Source: an uncultured Lachnospiraceae bacterium | GTDB taxonomy: Bacteria; Bacillota; Clostridia; Lachnospirales; Lachnospiraceae | Length of the DNA: 64,000 nucleotides | NCBI GenBank assembly: GCA_910586015.1 | Contig: CAJUGJ010000006.1 | Location: 62,001-126,000, forward strand | Reading direction: 5' to 3' | Shown here: piece after piece, positions 1 through 7,945 of the stretch | How positions within the stretch are numbered: position 1 is the first letter of the stretch | Layout: each line of letters starts with the position of its first letter | The notes under the pieces: model-generated | The model's input: only the letters and a program-made list of their open reading frames with translations | Database searches by the model: none | What the model was told of the DNA's origin: nothing | Program-made: the position numbers and the translations under genes

Positions 1-1125
1 ACCAATACTTCCACAAATCTCTGGCGAAATTTTATGAATATAATCTAAAAATCCATCTTCAATTTTATTTTTGTGAACCTCAATCCTTCCAGAACTGTCT
101 TTAATCATCAATTCAGTTGTATCTGCATACTCATTTGTACCATATACACGATTTTGCATTCCCTCTGACATCTCAATCATAGAATTCATATCTACTTCTT
201 GTATTGCCTTTGTAATTAAAATTGGGAATTCTGCCATAGCATCTGACTGAAAGTTATCAATCTCTGACTGAAATCCTGTAGATAAACTTAAAATAACAGC
301 AATTCCAATAATTCCGATACTAGAAGCAAATGCTGTAAGAAATGTTCTTCCCTTTTTGGTTTTTAAATTCTGAAAGGAAAGACGAAGAGCAGTCAAAAAG
401 CTCATATTCGTTTTCTTTAACTTAAATTGTTCTGTCTTTGGACGTTCTTTATGTGGATGAGTATCATCTACAATCTTTCCGTCAGAAAACCGAATGATTC
501 GATCGGCATATTGATCGGCTAATTCTGGATTATGTGTTACCATAATCACCAAACGATCTTGTGCTACCTCTTTAATCAAATCCATAATCTGTACACTTGT
601 TGTACTGTCTAAAGCTCCTGTTGGTTCATCGCAAAGTAAAATTTCTGGATCATTCGCTAGAGCTCTTGCAATTGCTACTCTCTGCATCTGTCCACCAGAA
701 AGCTGATTTGGTCTTTTATGAAGATGTTCTTTTAATCCTACTTTTTCTAAGACTTCTAATGCTTTTCTATGTTTTTCTTCTCTAGAAACCCCACTTAATG
801 TCATTCCTAGTTCCACATTTGCTACAATACTTAAATGAGTAATCAGATTATAACTTTGAAACACAAAACCTATTGAATTATTTCGATAAGCATCCCAGTC
901 ATTGGCATTAAAATCTTTTGTGCTTTTTCCTTTAATAACCAAGTCCCCAGAATCATATTGATCAAGACCTCCAATAATATTTAAACAAGTAGTTTTTCCT
1001 GAACCACTTGTTCCTAAAATAGCAACAAATTCTCTCTCTCGAAATGCAACACTAATTCCATCTAAGGCCTTTGTTTCAATTTCTCCAATTCGATAAGTCT
1101 TTCTTATATCTTTTAATTCTAACAA
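1..1125 (-). CDS. ABC transporter ATP-binding/permease fusion, 3' part outside window
   Basis: This partial gene runs off the left edge with 375 codons visible and no stop. The N-terminal ~225 residues are a MacB/LolD-type ABC ATPase: Walker A GTSGSGKTT, signature LSGGQ, Walker B ILLCDEP, and a switch His in VMVTHNP. A linker and the start of an FtsX/MacB-type permease follow, with a first membrane segment (FASSIGIIGIAVILSL) near residue 265. The start is TTG at 1125, preceded by a strong AGGAGG with 9 bases spacing. It lies downstream of a marR gene and has its own promoter and operator. The family typically exports antimicrobial peptides, lipids or other amphiphiles across the cytoplasmic membrane; the substrate here is unknown. 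Confidence 0.9.
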   Translation of the reverse strand, partial: MLELKDIRKTYRIGEIETKALDGISVAFREREFVAILGTSGSGKTTCLNIIGGLDQYDSGDLVIKGKSTKDFNANDWDAYRNNSIGFVFQSYNLITHLSIVANVELGMTLSGVSREEKHRKALEVLEKVGLKEHLHKRPNQLSGGQMQRVAIARALANDPEILLCDEPTGALDSTTSVQIMDLIKEVAQDRLVIMVTHNPELADQYADRIIRFSDGKIVDDTHPHKERPKTEQFKLKKTNMSFLTALRLSFQNLKTKKGRTFLTAFASSIGIIGIAVILSLSTGFQSEIDNFQSDAMAEFPILITKAIQEVDMNSMIEMSEGMQNRVYGTNEYADTTELMIKDSSGRIEVHKNKIEDGFLDYIHKISPEICGSIG

Positions 1126-1145
1126 AATAATCTCCCTCCTTCTCT

Positions 1146-1166
1146 TTATATTTGAATTAAATATAA
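1146..1166. promoter_or_regulatory. MarR operator, copy 2, at ABC exporter promoter
   Basis: An AT-rich imperfect palindrome (arms TTATATTTG and AAATATAA). It matches the site upstream of marR at 18 of 21 positions. It overlaps the end of the -10 element of the exporter promoter, so bound regulator would block transcription of the transporter. The role is inferred from position and similarity. Confidence 0.7.
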
Positions 1167-1193
1167 TTTAATCAAAACATATCGAAAAGTCAA
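1165..1193 (-). promoter_or_regulatory. Promoter of the ABC exporter
   Basis: On the minus strand a -35 TTGACT (1193-1188) is separated by 17 bases from a -10 TAAATT (1170-1165). The predicted transcript starts inside the adjacent palindromic operator and leads directly to the TTG start at 1125. Confidence 0.6.
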
Positions 1194-1222
1194 GAGATTA
1201 TCTGTAAAAACGTCTTAAATAA

Positions 1223-1690
1223 TTATAAACTGTAAGATCCTACTTTGTCACATAATTTTTCTGTAAAATCAGTAAAATGCTGTAATCCCTCTATTGCATA
1301 GAATATTTCTTCTTTGGAAAGCTTAGACATAATTTTTTCTAAATGACATAATTCCTTTTGTATTGCTTTCATTACTTCTTGTCCCGTATCTGTCAGTTCT
1401 AATCTAACTACCCGTTCATCCTCTTGATCTCTTGTACGGGTTAAAAACCCTAAATATTCTAATTTTTTACACAGAGTTGATAAATTACCCTGATTGATTT
1501 TTAAACAGCGATTGATATCACTAATCGTTGATTTACTTTTCATTCCTACAAAAAATAGTACTGTTATTCCAACAGGAGTTAATTTATATGTCTGTATAAC
1601 AGGAGAAACCACTTTTTCTATAGACACTTTCATTCGGAATAAACAATGTATAATATCAAAAGAAATTAAATTCCAATTTAGTTTTTTCAT
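1223..1690 (-). CDS. MarR family transcriptional regulator
   Basis: A winged-helix repressor of about 155 residues, the normal MarR length. The central region has the helix-turn-helix (SDINRCLKINQGNLSTLCKKLE) and the wing with the conserved D-x-R pattern (TRTRDQEDERVVRLELT). The ATG at 1690 is preferred over the upstream GTG at 1699 because GGTG lies six bases before it. The gene sits immediately upstream of the ABC exporter. A near-perfect palindrome overlaps its own -10 element, and a second copy lies at the exporter promoter, so it likely represses both genes until a toxic ligand binds. The ligand is unknown. Confidence 0.88.
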   Translation of the reverse strand: MKKLNWNLISFDIIHCLFRMKVSIEKVVSPVIQTYKLTPVGITVLFFVGMKSKSTISDINRCLKINQGNLSTLCKKLEYLGFLTRTRDQEDERVVRLELTDTGQEVMKAIQKELCHLEKIMSKLSKEEIFYAIEGLQHFTDFTEKLCDKVGSYSL

Positions 1691-1706
1691 AATATGCACC
1701 GTCCAA

Positions 1707-1727
1707 TTATATTTGATCCAAATATAA
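1707..1727. promoter_or_regulatory. MarR operator, copy 1, at marR promoter
   Basis: A perfect inverted repeat with 9-base arms TTATATTTG/CAAATATAA around ATC. It lies 17 bases upstream of the marR start and contains the marR -10 box. Autoregulation is the likely role. Confidence 0.75.
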
Positions 1728-1749
1728 CTGGAAGCAGATAAAATGTCAA
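1721..1749 (-). promoter_or_regulatory. marR promoter
   Basis: A perfect -35 TTGACA (1749-1744), a 17-base spacer and a -10 TATATT (1726-1721) on the minus strand. The -10 lies within the palindromic operator. Confidence 0.7.
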
Positions 1750-1752
1750 GTC

Positions 1753-2448
1753 CTATTCATAGAAAAATAGCTGTGTCCAATAAGGAATTCCGGAATCATT
1801 TAAAACATATCCTATTCCTATTTGAGTATATTTTTCATTTAAAATATTTGCTCTGTGTCCAGAGGAATTCATCCAATCTTTCATGACTGCCTGTGCTGTT
1901 TTCTGACCCCATGCAATATTTTCTCCTGCTCCTGAAAACGAAATATTTGCCTCTTTTAATGCTGTGGAAAAACTTTTTCCATTTGGTCTAGTATGTGAAA
2001 AGGATTGTTGTATTTCTTTTGCACGTATTGTTGCTGCATTACAAGCCTTTACATTTAATGTAAGAGAAGGAAGTCCTGCTTTTTTTCTTTCTTGATTTAC
2101 AAGTTTTGCAACCTCTTTTATTACTTCTGAAATCTCTACATTGGTTTCTGGTTTATTTATCTCTGGTTTGCTTGTTTCTGGTTTGTTTGTTTCTGGACAA
2201 TTATTTTGTTGATTTCCTAAAAGATTATTTAATTGTTGAAAGAATTTTTCGAAATTTGGGATTTTATTTAAGTTTATCACTTCCCATTTTTTTATATTAC
2301 AGTTGTCTTGTACTGTTTGTTCACTTTCTTGTTGTGCTATGTAAGTGTGTGAATCTAAATTCCAAGATGGCTGTCCTCCAATGGAAAGTGTTCCAATAGA
2401 AAATCCTCCAGTTAATACTGCTGCTATCATAATTGATTTTAAACCCAT
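1753..2448 (-). CDS. Secreted CAP/SCP-domain protein (YkwD-like)
   Basis: 231 residues. A signal peptide occupies about residues 1-25. A low-complexity linker with repeated NKPET/SKPEI units follows, and a C-terminal CAP domain spans about 108-231. CAP hallmarks are visible: SHTRPNG, GENIAWG and the NSSGHRANILN motif. Bacterial CAP proteins of this type (YkwD family) are extracellular or wall-associated; their biochemical activity is not established. The ATG at 2448 follows AGGAGGAAAAGTC. No obvious operon partner; the marR promoter begins within a few bases of its stop codon. Confidence 0.85.
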   Translation of the reverse strand: MGLKSIMIAAVLTGGFSIGTLSIGGQPSWNLDSHTYIAQQESEQTVQDNCNIKKWEVINLNKIPNFEKFFQQLNNLLGNQQNNCPETNKPETSKPEINKPETNVEISEVIKEVAKLVNQERKKAGLPSLTLNVKACNAATIRAKEIQQSFSHTRPNGKSFSTALKEANISFSGAGENIAWGQKTAQAVMKDWMNSSGHRANILNEKYTQIGIGYVLNDSGIPYWTQLFFYE

Positions 2449-2558
2449 GACTTTTCCTCCTGTTTTTATTACATATATGTTACAAAATTGTTACAAATAT
2501 AGAATAACAGGTCTTTTCTTTTTAATCAATGGGAACTACTGGAGAATAAAAGAATGTA

Positions 2559-2915
2559 TTATGCTATTGTCTTTAAAATATGAATTACCGATTTATATTT
2601 CTCTTCTAATATCGGAAATAATTTTTGTGCTTCTGTCAAATTGCCTAAACGAAGTGCTTCCATTACTGGGATAACAGAATGATAGACTCCATCTATAGAT
2701 AAATTGCCTGCAACTCCTTTTAATGTATGAGCAGCTTTAAATGCCTCACTTGTATCTCCTATTTCCATTGATTGCGACATTTCTTTAAATGATGAATCCA
2801 ACAAAAATTTTCTTAAAAATTTTTCGAATAGTGCTTCATTTCCTAAAAACCGTTCTAATCCTACTGTTAAATTTACACCATTCTCTTTTAAAGTAGTTTT
2901 TAACGCTTCTTCCAT
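2559..2915 (-). CDS. Stand-alone histidine phosphotransfer (HPt) protein
   Basis: 118 residues forming one HPt four-helix domain. The phosphorylatable histidine is His63 in AAHTLKGVAGN. Such proteins relay phosphate between hybrid kinases and response regulators. No hybrid kinase or receiver gene is adjacent, so its partners lie elsewhere. The start follows GGAGGTTAGTT. A hairpin at 2951-2979 separates it from the upstream SH3 gene. Confidence 0.85.
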   Translation of the reverse strand: MEEALKTTLKENGVNLTVGLERFLGNEALFEKFLRKFLLDSSFKEMSQSMEIGDTSEAFKAAHTLKGVAGNLSIDGVYHSVIPVMEALRLGNLTEAQKLFPILEEKYKSVIHILKTIA

Positions 2916-2950
2916 AACTAACCTCCATATTAACGATATCGTAGAAAGCG

Positions 2951-2979
2951 GCTGTTACAACAAAGCTGTAACAGCCATC
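2951..2979 (-). terminator. Hairpin between SH3 gene and HPt gene
   Basis: Perfect 10-base arms GGCTGTTACA/TGTAACAGCC separated by 9 bases, starting ten bases downstream of the SH3 gene stop. The U-tract after it is poor, so it may be an attenuator or mRNA stabiliser rather than a strong terminator. Confidence 0.5.
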
Positions 2980-2988
2980 TTTATTTGT

Positions 2989-4086
2989 CTAATACCGCCA
3001 TCTACGTTCTGCTTCTTCAAATTTTGTAATCAATTTCTTAGATGCAAGTGCATCTTTATTTAGAAAACGCACATCATTTCCAAAACGAATTTCAATTAAT
3101 TTAATATCTGTGTTATCAAATACTTCTCCTCTTCCAAAGTATATATGTTGTACAATATCATGTTCTCTTAATTCATCTAATTGTTTTCGAAATGCTTTTT
3201 TTTCTTCATTTTCCTTTGAAACAGCATCGATTCTTTCTTGAGGAGTTAATTCTGGTTCTAAATCCTCAAATATCGACTGAGATGGATTTTTTACATAAAC
3301 TCCCGGAACTCGACTTGTCTTTTTATTCTTTGGTTTTTCTTCCTTTTTCGTAGGACGAATTTCTGGTAGCTTTTCTGTAGACGATTTTTTCTGTTCTTGA
3401 GAAGTAATTTGTACATTTTGAAGTTTTTTTACTGCCTCTGTTAATTCATTTTGTTCTGCTTTTGGATGCTTTTTTTGATGTAATAAAATACCACACATGC
3501 TGACAAGTAAAACCGCAGCACCAATAGTAATTATAATTATTTGTGTTGTTGATGTTTTATTCTCTCCATTTTCTTTTGGCATGACAGCAGAAACTGTCGG
3601 TTCAGGTGTATTTATTGGAGTTGGACTTGGAGTTGGACTTAAGGTCGGTGTTGGTGTTGGCAGTGGTGTTGGTGTTATTGTTTCTTTGGTTTTATTAATA
3701 TAGCTGCTTGTTGAATATCCCTCTAAAGTATCTGAACCAATCTGAAACCGAATATGATACCAAGGTTTATCTCCTACCATTACCTCATCTAAAATTAATA
3801 CTTCTGTCCCCGGCTGAAGCTGAACTTTTTGATTGTTATGTTCTATTCTTTCATTGTTTTCTCCCGCTCCCGCTCGTACATTAACCTTTGCTGTTACTTT
3901 TCCTTTATAATAAATTTCTGTTTCTTCTTCACTGTTTGAATTTGATTCCCCTTTTACATCAATTAAAGGTAAAAAAAATGTACCTGTCAGTAGGATGGCT
4001 ATTAATCCAACCTTTACTAACCAACCAAATAACTGTACTCTTCCACTTGATCCCTTGTTACTTTCTGCCATTTTAAACCTGTTCAC
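2989..4086 (-). CDS. Membrane protein with extracytoplasmic SH3b domain and Tudor-like C-terminus
   Basis: 365 residues. Order of parts: a membrane segment at about 21-44; an SH3b domain at about 58-135 (VNVRAGAGEN is typical); a Thr/Pro-rich linker at 137-165; a second membrane helix at 181-203; and a charged cytoplasmic region ending in a small beta-rich module at about 305-350. That module (HDIVQHIYFGRGEV) resembles the Tudor-like C-terminal domain of UvrD/PcrA-type helicases. The SH3b domain may bind peptidoglycan, while the inner domain could contact nucleic acid or a protein; both are inference. The start is GTG at 4086 after AGGAAGTAGGATT. Confidence 0.7.
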   Translation of the reverse strand: MNRFKMAESNKGSSGRVQLFGWLVKVGLIAILLTGTFFLPLIDVKGESNSNSEEETEIYYKGKVTAKVNVRAGAGENNERIEHNNQKVQLQPGTEVLILDEVMVGDKPWYHIRFQIGSDTLEGYSTSSYINKTKETITPTPLPTPTPTLSPTPSPTPINTPEPTVSAVMPKENGENKTSTTQIIIITIGAAVLLVSMCGILLHQKKHPKAEQNELTEAVKKLQNVQITSQEQKKSSTEKLPEIRPTKKEEKPKNKKTSRVPGVYVKNPSQSIFEDLEPELTPQERIDAVSKENEEKKAFRKQLDELREHDIVQHIYFGRGEVFDNTDIKLIEIRFGNDVRFLNKDALASKKLITKFEEAERRWRY

Positions 4087-4203
4087 AATCCTACTTCCTT
4101 TCTCAAACTTCTTTGATCTGGTACGAGTTTATTGTAGCAGAAAAGGTGATATTATGTCAAAACAATTATGCGAAAATATAACGTAATAAATTCCCAAATC
4201 ACA

Positions 4204-5511
4204 TTATTCCTTTTCTTTACCAGCCAAATAGGTAATAAATTGTTGTGCAGTTCTTCCTGATAAACCGCCATGATTTAATTCCCAAACATTTGCCTTTTGT
4301 AATAATTCTTCTTGTGTTAATGTAATCTCTGGATATCGTTTTGCTAGCTCTCTTACAATTTCTTGATACTCTTTTTGAGATGGAGAAGAATAATTAATTG
4401 TAATGCCAAATCGTGCTACTAAAGATAACTTTTCCTGCATTGTATCAGAGCGGTGCAATTCATCTTTCGATACATCCATTCGATCTGACCAAGTTTCTCG
4501 AATTAAATGTCTTCGATTTGAAGTTGCGTAGATCAGAACATTGTCAGGTTTAATTTCTAATCCTCCTTCGATTACTGCCTTTAAATATTTATATTCTGTT
4601 TCAAATTCCTCAAAAGAGAGATCATCCATATAAATAATAAATTTATAATTGCGGTTTTTAATCATAGAGATTACTGTACTTAGATCCTGAAACTGATGTT
4701 TATAAATTTCAATCATCCGTAATCCCTGTCCATAATATTCATTTAAAATTGCTTTTATGCTTGTAGACTTTCCTGTTCCACTATCTCCAAACAGTAATAC
4801 ATTATTGGCTTTTCTTCCCTCTACAAAAGCAAGTGTATTTTCAATAAGTTTCTTCTTTTGCAGATCATATCCAATTAAATCAGAAAGTTTTACTTCCTCT
4901 GTATTCGTAATTGGTTGTAATATTACTTGATCTTGCTCTTTTTTTATTCGAAATGCCTTATTTAATCCTAATGTTCCAACTCCATACTTTTGATAAAAGT
5001 CAGTTACAACTTTAAAAATTGTATTTTCATCTTCTGCCTGTGCAAGTTCTTTACTAAAAATACGTACCTTTTCACTTACACTACGATTATAAGATGTTCC
5101 ATTCTTTTTTACTGCTTTATAATTAGTTATTACAGAAAAGCAGTGAATACCTAACTGCTTTTCTAATGTAGAAAAATCATAGTGAAGTAATTGATAAAAA
5201 ATGGAATAGTCCTCTTTTGCAAACTCATTTACGCTACCTGTTCTTGCTCCAATCGTTTCACAACTCATACTAAATGGAGTTTCTAATGTTGCCAATAAAA
5301 ATGCTAAATAATTCTGCCATAGATTTTCGTCAAATCCATAAATAGTAGCAATATCTAACAGCTTATGAATCTGCTCGTAAACTGTCGATATCATTTCTTC
5401 TGTGTCGATCTTCTTCTTTTTATACTGTTCAATCGCCTTTGCCAGACAAACTAAGACACTATTTTTGGGTAAATTTCTATAAATAATTAGCTTTGAAAGT
5501 AATTGATCCAT
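4204..5511 (-). CDS. DUF815-family AAA+ ATPase
   Basis: 435 residues. The C-terminal half is the ATPase: Walker A GDSGTGKST (242-250), Walker B FIIYMDDLSFE near 290, and a sensor region YATSNRRHLIRETWSDR, all characteristic of DUF815. The N-terminal ~200 residues are a helical region of unknown role. DUF815 ATPases are widespread in Clostridia and Proteobacteria but have no well-defined substrate. The gene lies 12 bases downstream of argS and is probably co-transcribed with it. Start supported by AAAGGGGCAAAATA. Confidence 0.85.
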   Translation of the reverse strand: MDQLLSKLIIYRNLPKNSVLVCLAKAIEQYKKKKIDTEEMISTVYEQIHKLLDIATIYGFDENLWQNYLAFLLATLETPFSMSCETIGARTGSVNEFAKEDYSIFYQLLHYDFSTLEKQLGIHCFSVITNYKAVKKNGTSYNRSVSEKVRIFSKELAQAEDENTIFKVVTDFYQKYGVGTLGLNKAFRIKKEQDQVILQPITNTEEVKLSDLIGYDLQKKKLIENTLAFVEGRKANNVLLFGDSGTGKSTSIKAILNEYYGQGLRMIEIYKHQFQDLSTVISMIKNRNYKFIIYMDDLSFEEFETEYKYLKAVIEGGLEIKPDNVLIYATSNRRHLIRETWSDRMDVSKDELHRSDTMQEKLSLVARFGITINYSSPSQKEYQEIVRELAKRYPEITLTQEELLQKANVWELNHGGLSGRTAQQFITYLAGKEKE

Positions 5512-5523
5512 TATTTTGCCCCT

Positions 5524-7305
5524 TTACATCCGATCTGGTACTTCAAATCCGAGCAGATCAATACAGACACTTAAAATGCAAAATAGTAACCGTAATTGTG
5601 CAATCCATGTCTGCTGCTTTTGCTTATCTTCTTCTGTAATAATTTTATTTTCATGGTAAAAACTATTAAATGCGTTAGCTAAAGCATAGATATATTGACA
5701 GATTTTATGAGGTGCATTTTCTTTTATTGCTCCTGTAATCATCTCTGAAAATCCTGCTGCTGTCAACATTAAGTTAATCTCACTTTTACTCCGATTTGTT
5801 ATTCCTTTCATGGATTTACACAACTCACTCTTTTGTCCAGTCAGTTCTTCATATTTTTTAAGAATGGACTTAATTCGAACCATAGTATAGAGAATATATG
5901 GTCCGGTATCCCCTTCTAAAGAAGAAAATCGTTCTACATCAAAAATATAGTCTTTTGCAATTTGATTGGATAGATCTCCATATTTTAAGGCAGCAAGTCC
6001 AACCACTTTTGCAATTTGTCTTGCCTCCTCTTCAGGTACTTTTTGTCCAGACTGAATTTTTTGATAGACAGCTTCATTGATCTCTTCTATCAAATATTCC
6101 AAACGCATTACTCCGCCTTCTCTTGTTTTAAACGGTTTTCCATCTTTTCCATTCATTGTTCCAAAACCTAAAAACTGCATCTTCCTATCGTCTGGAACAA
6201 GACTTGCTTTTTTTGCTGTTCTAAATACTTGAATAAAATGAAGTTCCTGTCTTTTATCCGCAAGATAAATATAATAGTCTGGATGATATAGTCGTTCCCT
6301 CTCTATAATTGTAGCCAAATCTGAAGTAGCATATAACGCCGCACCATCAGATTTTTGAATTAAACAAGGCGGAATCTCTTTTGTATCTGTTTCTTCTGCT
6401 ACATCTACGACTAATGCCCCTCTACTTTCATAGGCAATTTTCTGATTTACCATATTTTCTAGCATTGGTGCAATTTCATTTTGAACGTCGCTCTCCCCTT
6501 TCCATAGATCAAATTCGGTATTTAGATTTTCATAATTTTTCTTTAAATCTGTAATTGAAACATTTCGAATATGATTCCAAAGGGCACGGTATGCAGGATC
6601 TCCATTTTGTAATTTTAAAGTTGCTATATGTGCACGTTCTAAAAATGTTTGGTCTTGTTTTGACTTTGCACTAGCTTTTGGATAGATTTCTTCTAGTTCA
6701 GAAATTGTAAAAGGTGCTTCTTGTGGATATTCCCTTAAAGATTCTTTTTCTTGAAAATAAATCAGATCTGGCTTTTCTTCTCTTAACTGCTCAATAATAA
6801 GTCCCATCTGAAGACCCCAATCACCTAAATGAACATCTCCTATCACATGATTTCCTGCAAAGCGATGAATCCTTTTTATACTCTCTCCAATAATTGCAGA
6901 ACGCAGATGTCCAACATGTAGTGGTTTTGCTATATTTGCTCCACCATAATCTACAATGATTGTCTTCTTTTCTTTCTCTTCCTCATAGCCAAGCTTTGGA
7001 TACAAAGCCATCTCTTCTAAATAATCTGCTAAAAATTCAGAAGTTATAGTAAGGTTGATAAATCCAGGGGCTGCTGCTTGCACCTCTTGAAATATAGATT
7101 TTTTTGATAACTGTTCTACTACCTCTTTTGCAATTATAATTGGTGCTTTCTTATATTGTTTTGCAGCAGCGAGAGCACCATTACATTGATATTGACAAAG
7201 ATCTGGTCGATTTGAAATAGCTATCTGTCCATACTTTTCTTCATATCCACATATCAAAAAAGCTGCTTTTACTTCTTTAGAAATCTTTTCTATAAACTGT
7301 TCCAT
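5524..7305 (-). CDS. argS: Arginyl-tRNA synthetase
   Basis: 593 residues, a class Ia synthetase that charges tRNA-Arg. The N-terminal additional domain (about 1-110) is followed by the HIGH-box region KPLHVGHLRSAIIG (HVGH at 130-133), the catalytic core with the KMSKS-equivalent loop (KPFKTREGG) and the helical DALR anticodon-binding domain at the C-terminus. The ATG follows AAAGGAAAAGAGTTT. The 100 bases upstream are too short for a T-box leader and none is seen. It is probably the first gene of a two-gene unit with the DUF815 ATPase. A tRNA-Arg gene lies at 33651. Confidence 0.96.
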   Translation of the reverse strand: MEQFIEKISKEVKAAFLICGYEEKYGQIAISNRPDLCQYQCNGALAAAKQYKKAPIIIAKEVVEQLSKKSIFQEVQAAAPGFINLTITSEFLADYLEEMALYPKLGYEEEKEKKTIIVDYGGANIAKPLHVGHLRSAIIGESIKRIHRFAGNHVIGDVHLGDWGLQMGLIIEQLREEKPDLIYFQEKESLREYPQEAPFTISELEEIYPKASAKSKQDQTFLERAHIATLKLQNGDPAYRALWNHIRNVSITDLKKNYENLNTEFDLWKGESDVQNEIAPMLENMVNQKIAYESRGALVVDVAEETDTKEIPPCLIQKSDGAALYATSDLATIIERERLYHPDYYIYLADKRQELHFIQVFRTAKKASLVPDDRKMQFLGFGTMNGKDGKPFKTREGGVMRLEYLIEEINEAVYQKIQSGQKVPEEEARQIAKVVGLAALKYGDLSNQIAKDYIFDVERFSSLEGDTGPYILYTMVRIKSILKKYEELTGQKSELCKSMKGITNRSKSEINLMLTAAGFSEMITGAIKENAPHKICQYIYALANAFNSFYHENKIITEEDKQKQQTWIAQLRLLFCILSVCIDLLGFEVPDRM

Positions 7306-7404
7306 AAACTCTTTTCCTTTCCCGTTTTCTTTTAATGTCTATTACTCTACCACAAAATTTTTCTATTGTAAATCCAGAAAAGTCGATTTCAATAAAAAGA
7401 TAAT

Positions 7405-7433
7405 TTGACTTTTTGCACCATTTATGATAAATT
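7405..7433 (+). promoter_or_regulatory. Promoter of the cold-shock gene
   Basis: A -35 TTGACT (7405-7410), a 17-base spacer and a -10 TAAATT (7428-7433). It predicts a 5' leader of about 85 bases, as is usual for cold-shock mRNAs. Confidence 0.6.
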
Positions 7434-7525
7434 TATCTCAGATTATCTATTTGATAGTCTGTATTTGTTTTTCATTTTAGAATTTTGTTGTGCACCTGTA
7501 AAAAGGTACAAGAATGGAGAGTTTT

Positions 7526-7726
7526 ATGAAGACAGGAAAAGTAAAATGGTTCAACGCAAAAAAAGGATTCGGTTTTATTTCCGATGAAGAAGGACAAGAT
7601 GTATTTGTTCATTATTCTGCACTGAATATGGATGGCTTCAAAGTGTTAGAAGAAGGAGATTCTGTACAATTTGAAGTAGTAGAAGGTGAAAAGGGTCCTC
7701 AAGCCTCAAATGTAACCAAGTTATAA
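7526..7726 (+). CDS. Cold-shock protein (CspA/CspB family)
   Basis: 66 residues, a single OB-fold cold-shock domain with both RNA-binding motifs, KGFGFI (RNP1) and VFVHYSA (RNP2). It acts as an RNA chaperone in the cytoplasm. The ATG at 7526 is chosen over an in-frame ATG at 7514 because the ribosome binding site GGAGAG lies between them and the protein then starts MKTGKVKWFN, the family norm. Single-gene unit with its own promoter and terminator. Confidence 0.95.
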   Translation: MKTGKVKWFNAKKGFGFISDEEGQDVFVHYSALNMDGFKVLEEGDSVQFEVVEGEKGPQASNVTKL

Positions 7727-7790
7727 TCAAGTAAATCATAATTTTTATTCATACATAAAAGTTATAAGATTGGGCGGGTTGTAACAAAAT

Positions 7791-7835
7791 AAAACAGGAA
7801 GAAGAGCTTTTTGTTCTCCTTCCTGTTTTTATTTT
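7791..7835 (+). terminator. Rho-independent terminator, cold-shock gene
   Basis: A 17-base stem (AAAACAGGAAGAAGAGC with its partner ending 7829, two G-U pairs), a 5-base loop and a T-rich tail TTTTTATTTTT. It also lies at the end of the opposing gdhA transcript. Confidence 0.85.
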
Positions 7836-7841
7836 TAAATT

Positions 7842-7925
7842 GTTTCAATCCACTCGCGGCAGTTAAGAGCAAGACAATTCTGTGGATTGCTTCATGGCAG
7901 TAGGTGATACTCGCCCGCTACTACC
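7842..7925 (-). other. Orphan CRISPR-like repeat and hairpins 3' of gdhA
   Basis: Between gdhA and the csp terminator. On the minus strand, 7875-7842 has the layout of a type I-C CRISPR repeat: starts GTC, a 5-base stem CTTGC/GCGAG, then TGGATTGAAAC. Only one copy exists and no cas gene is visible. The same area has arms CAATCCAC/GTGGATTG (7846-7853, 7882-7889) and a second hairpin (7896-7904 with 7918-7925). This may be a CRISPR relic or simply a structured 3' UTR. Confidence 0.3.
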
Positions 7926-7945
7926 GTTACAATTGCTGTTAATTA

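Noticed and set aside
3497..3703. Gly/Val-rich plus-strand frame
   Set aside because: It is the complement of the Thr/Pro linker of the SH3 protein; no start signals.
4154..4186. 10-codon reading frame with a GGTGATATT site in the gap upstream of the SH3 membrane protein
   Set aside because: Too short, no promoter, no recognisable product and antisense to the leader of a known gene.
7306..7404. Possible T-box leader before argS
   Set aside because: Only about 100 bases and no T-box sequence or terminator/antiterminator pair.
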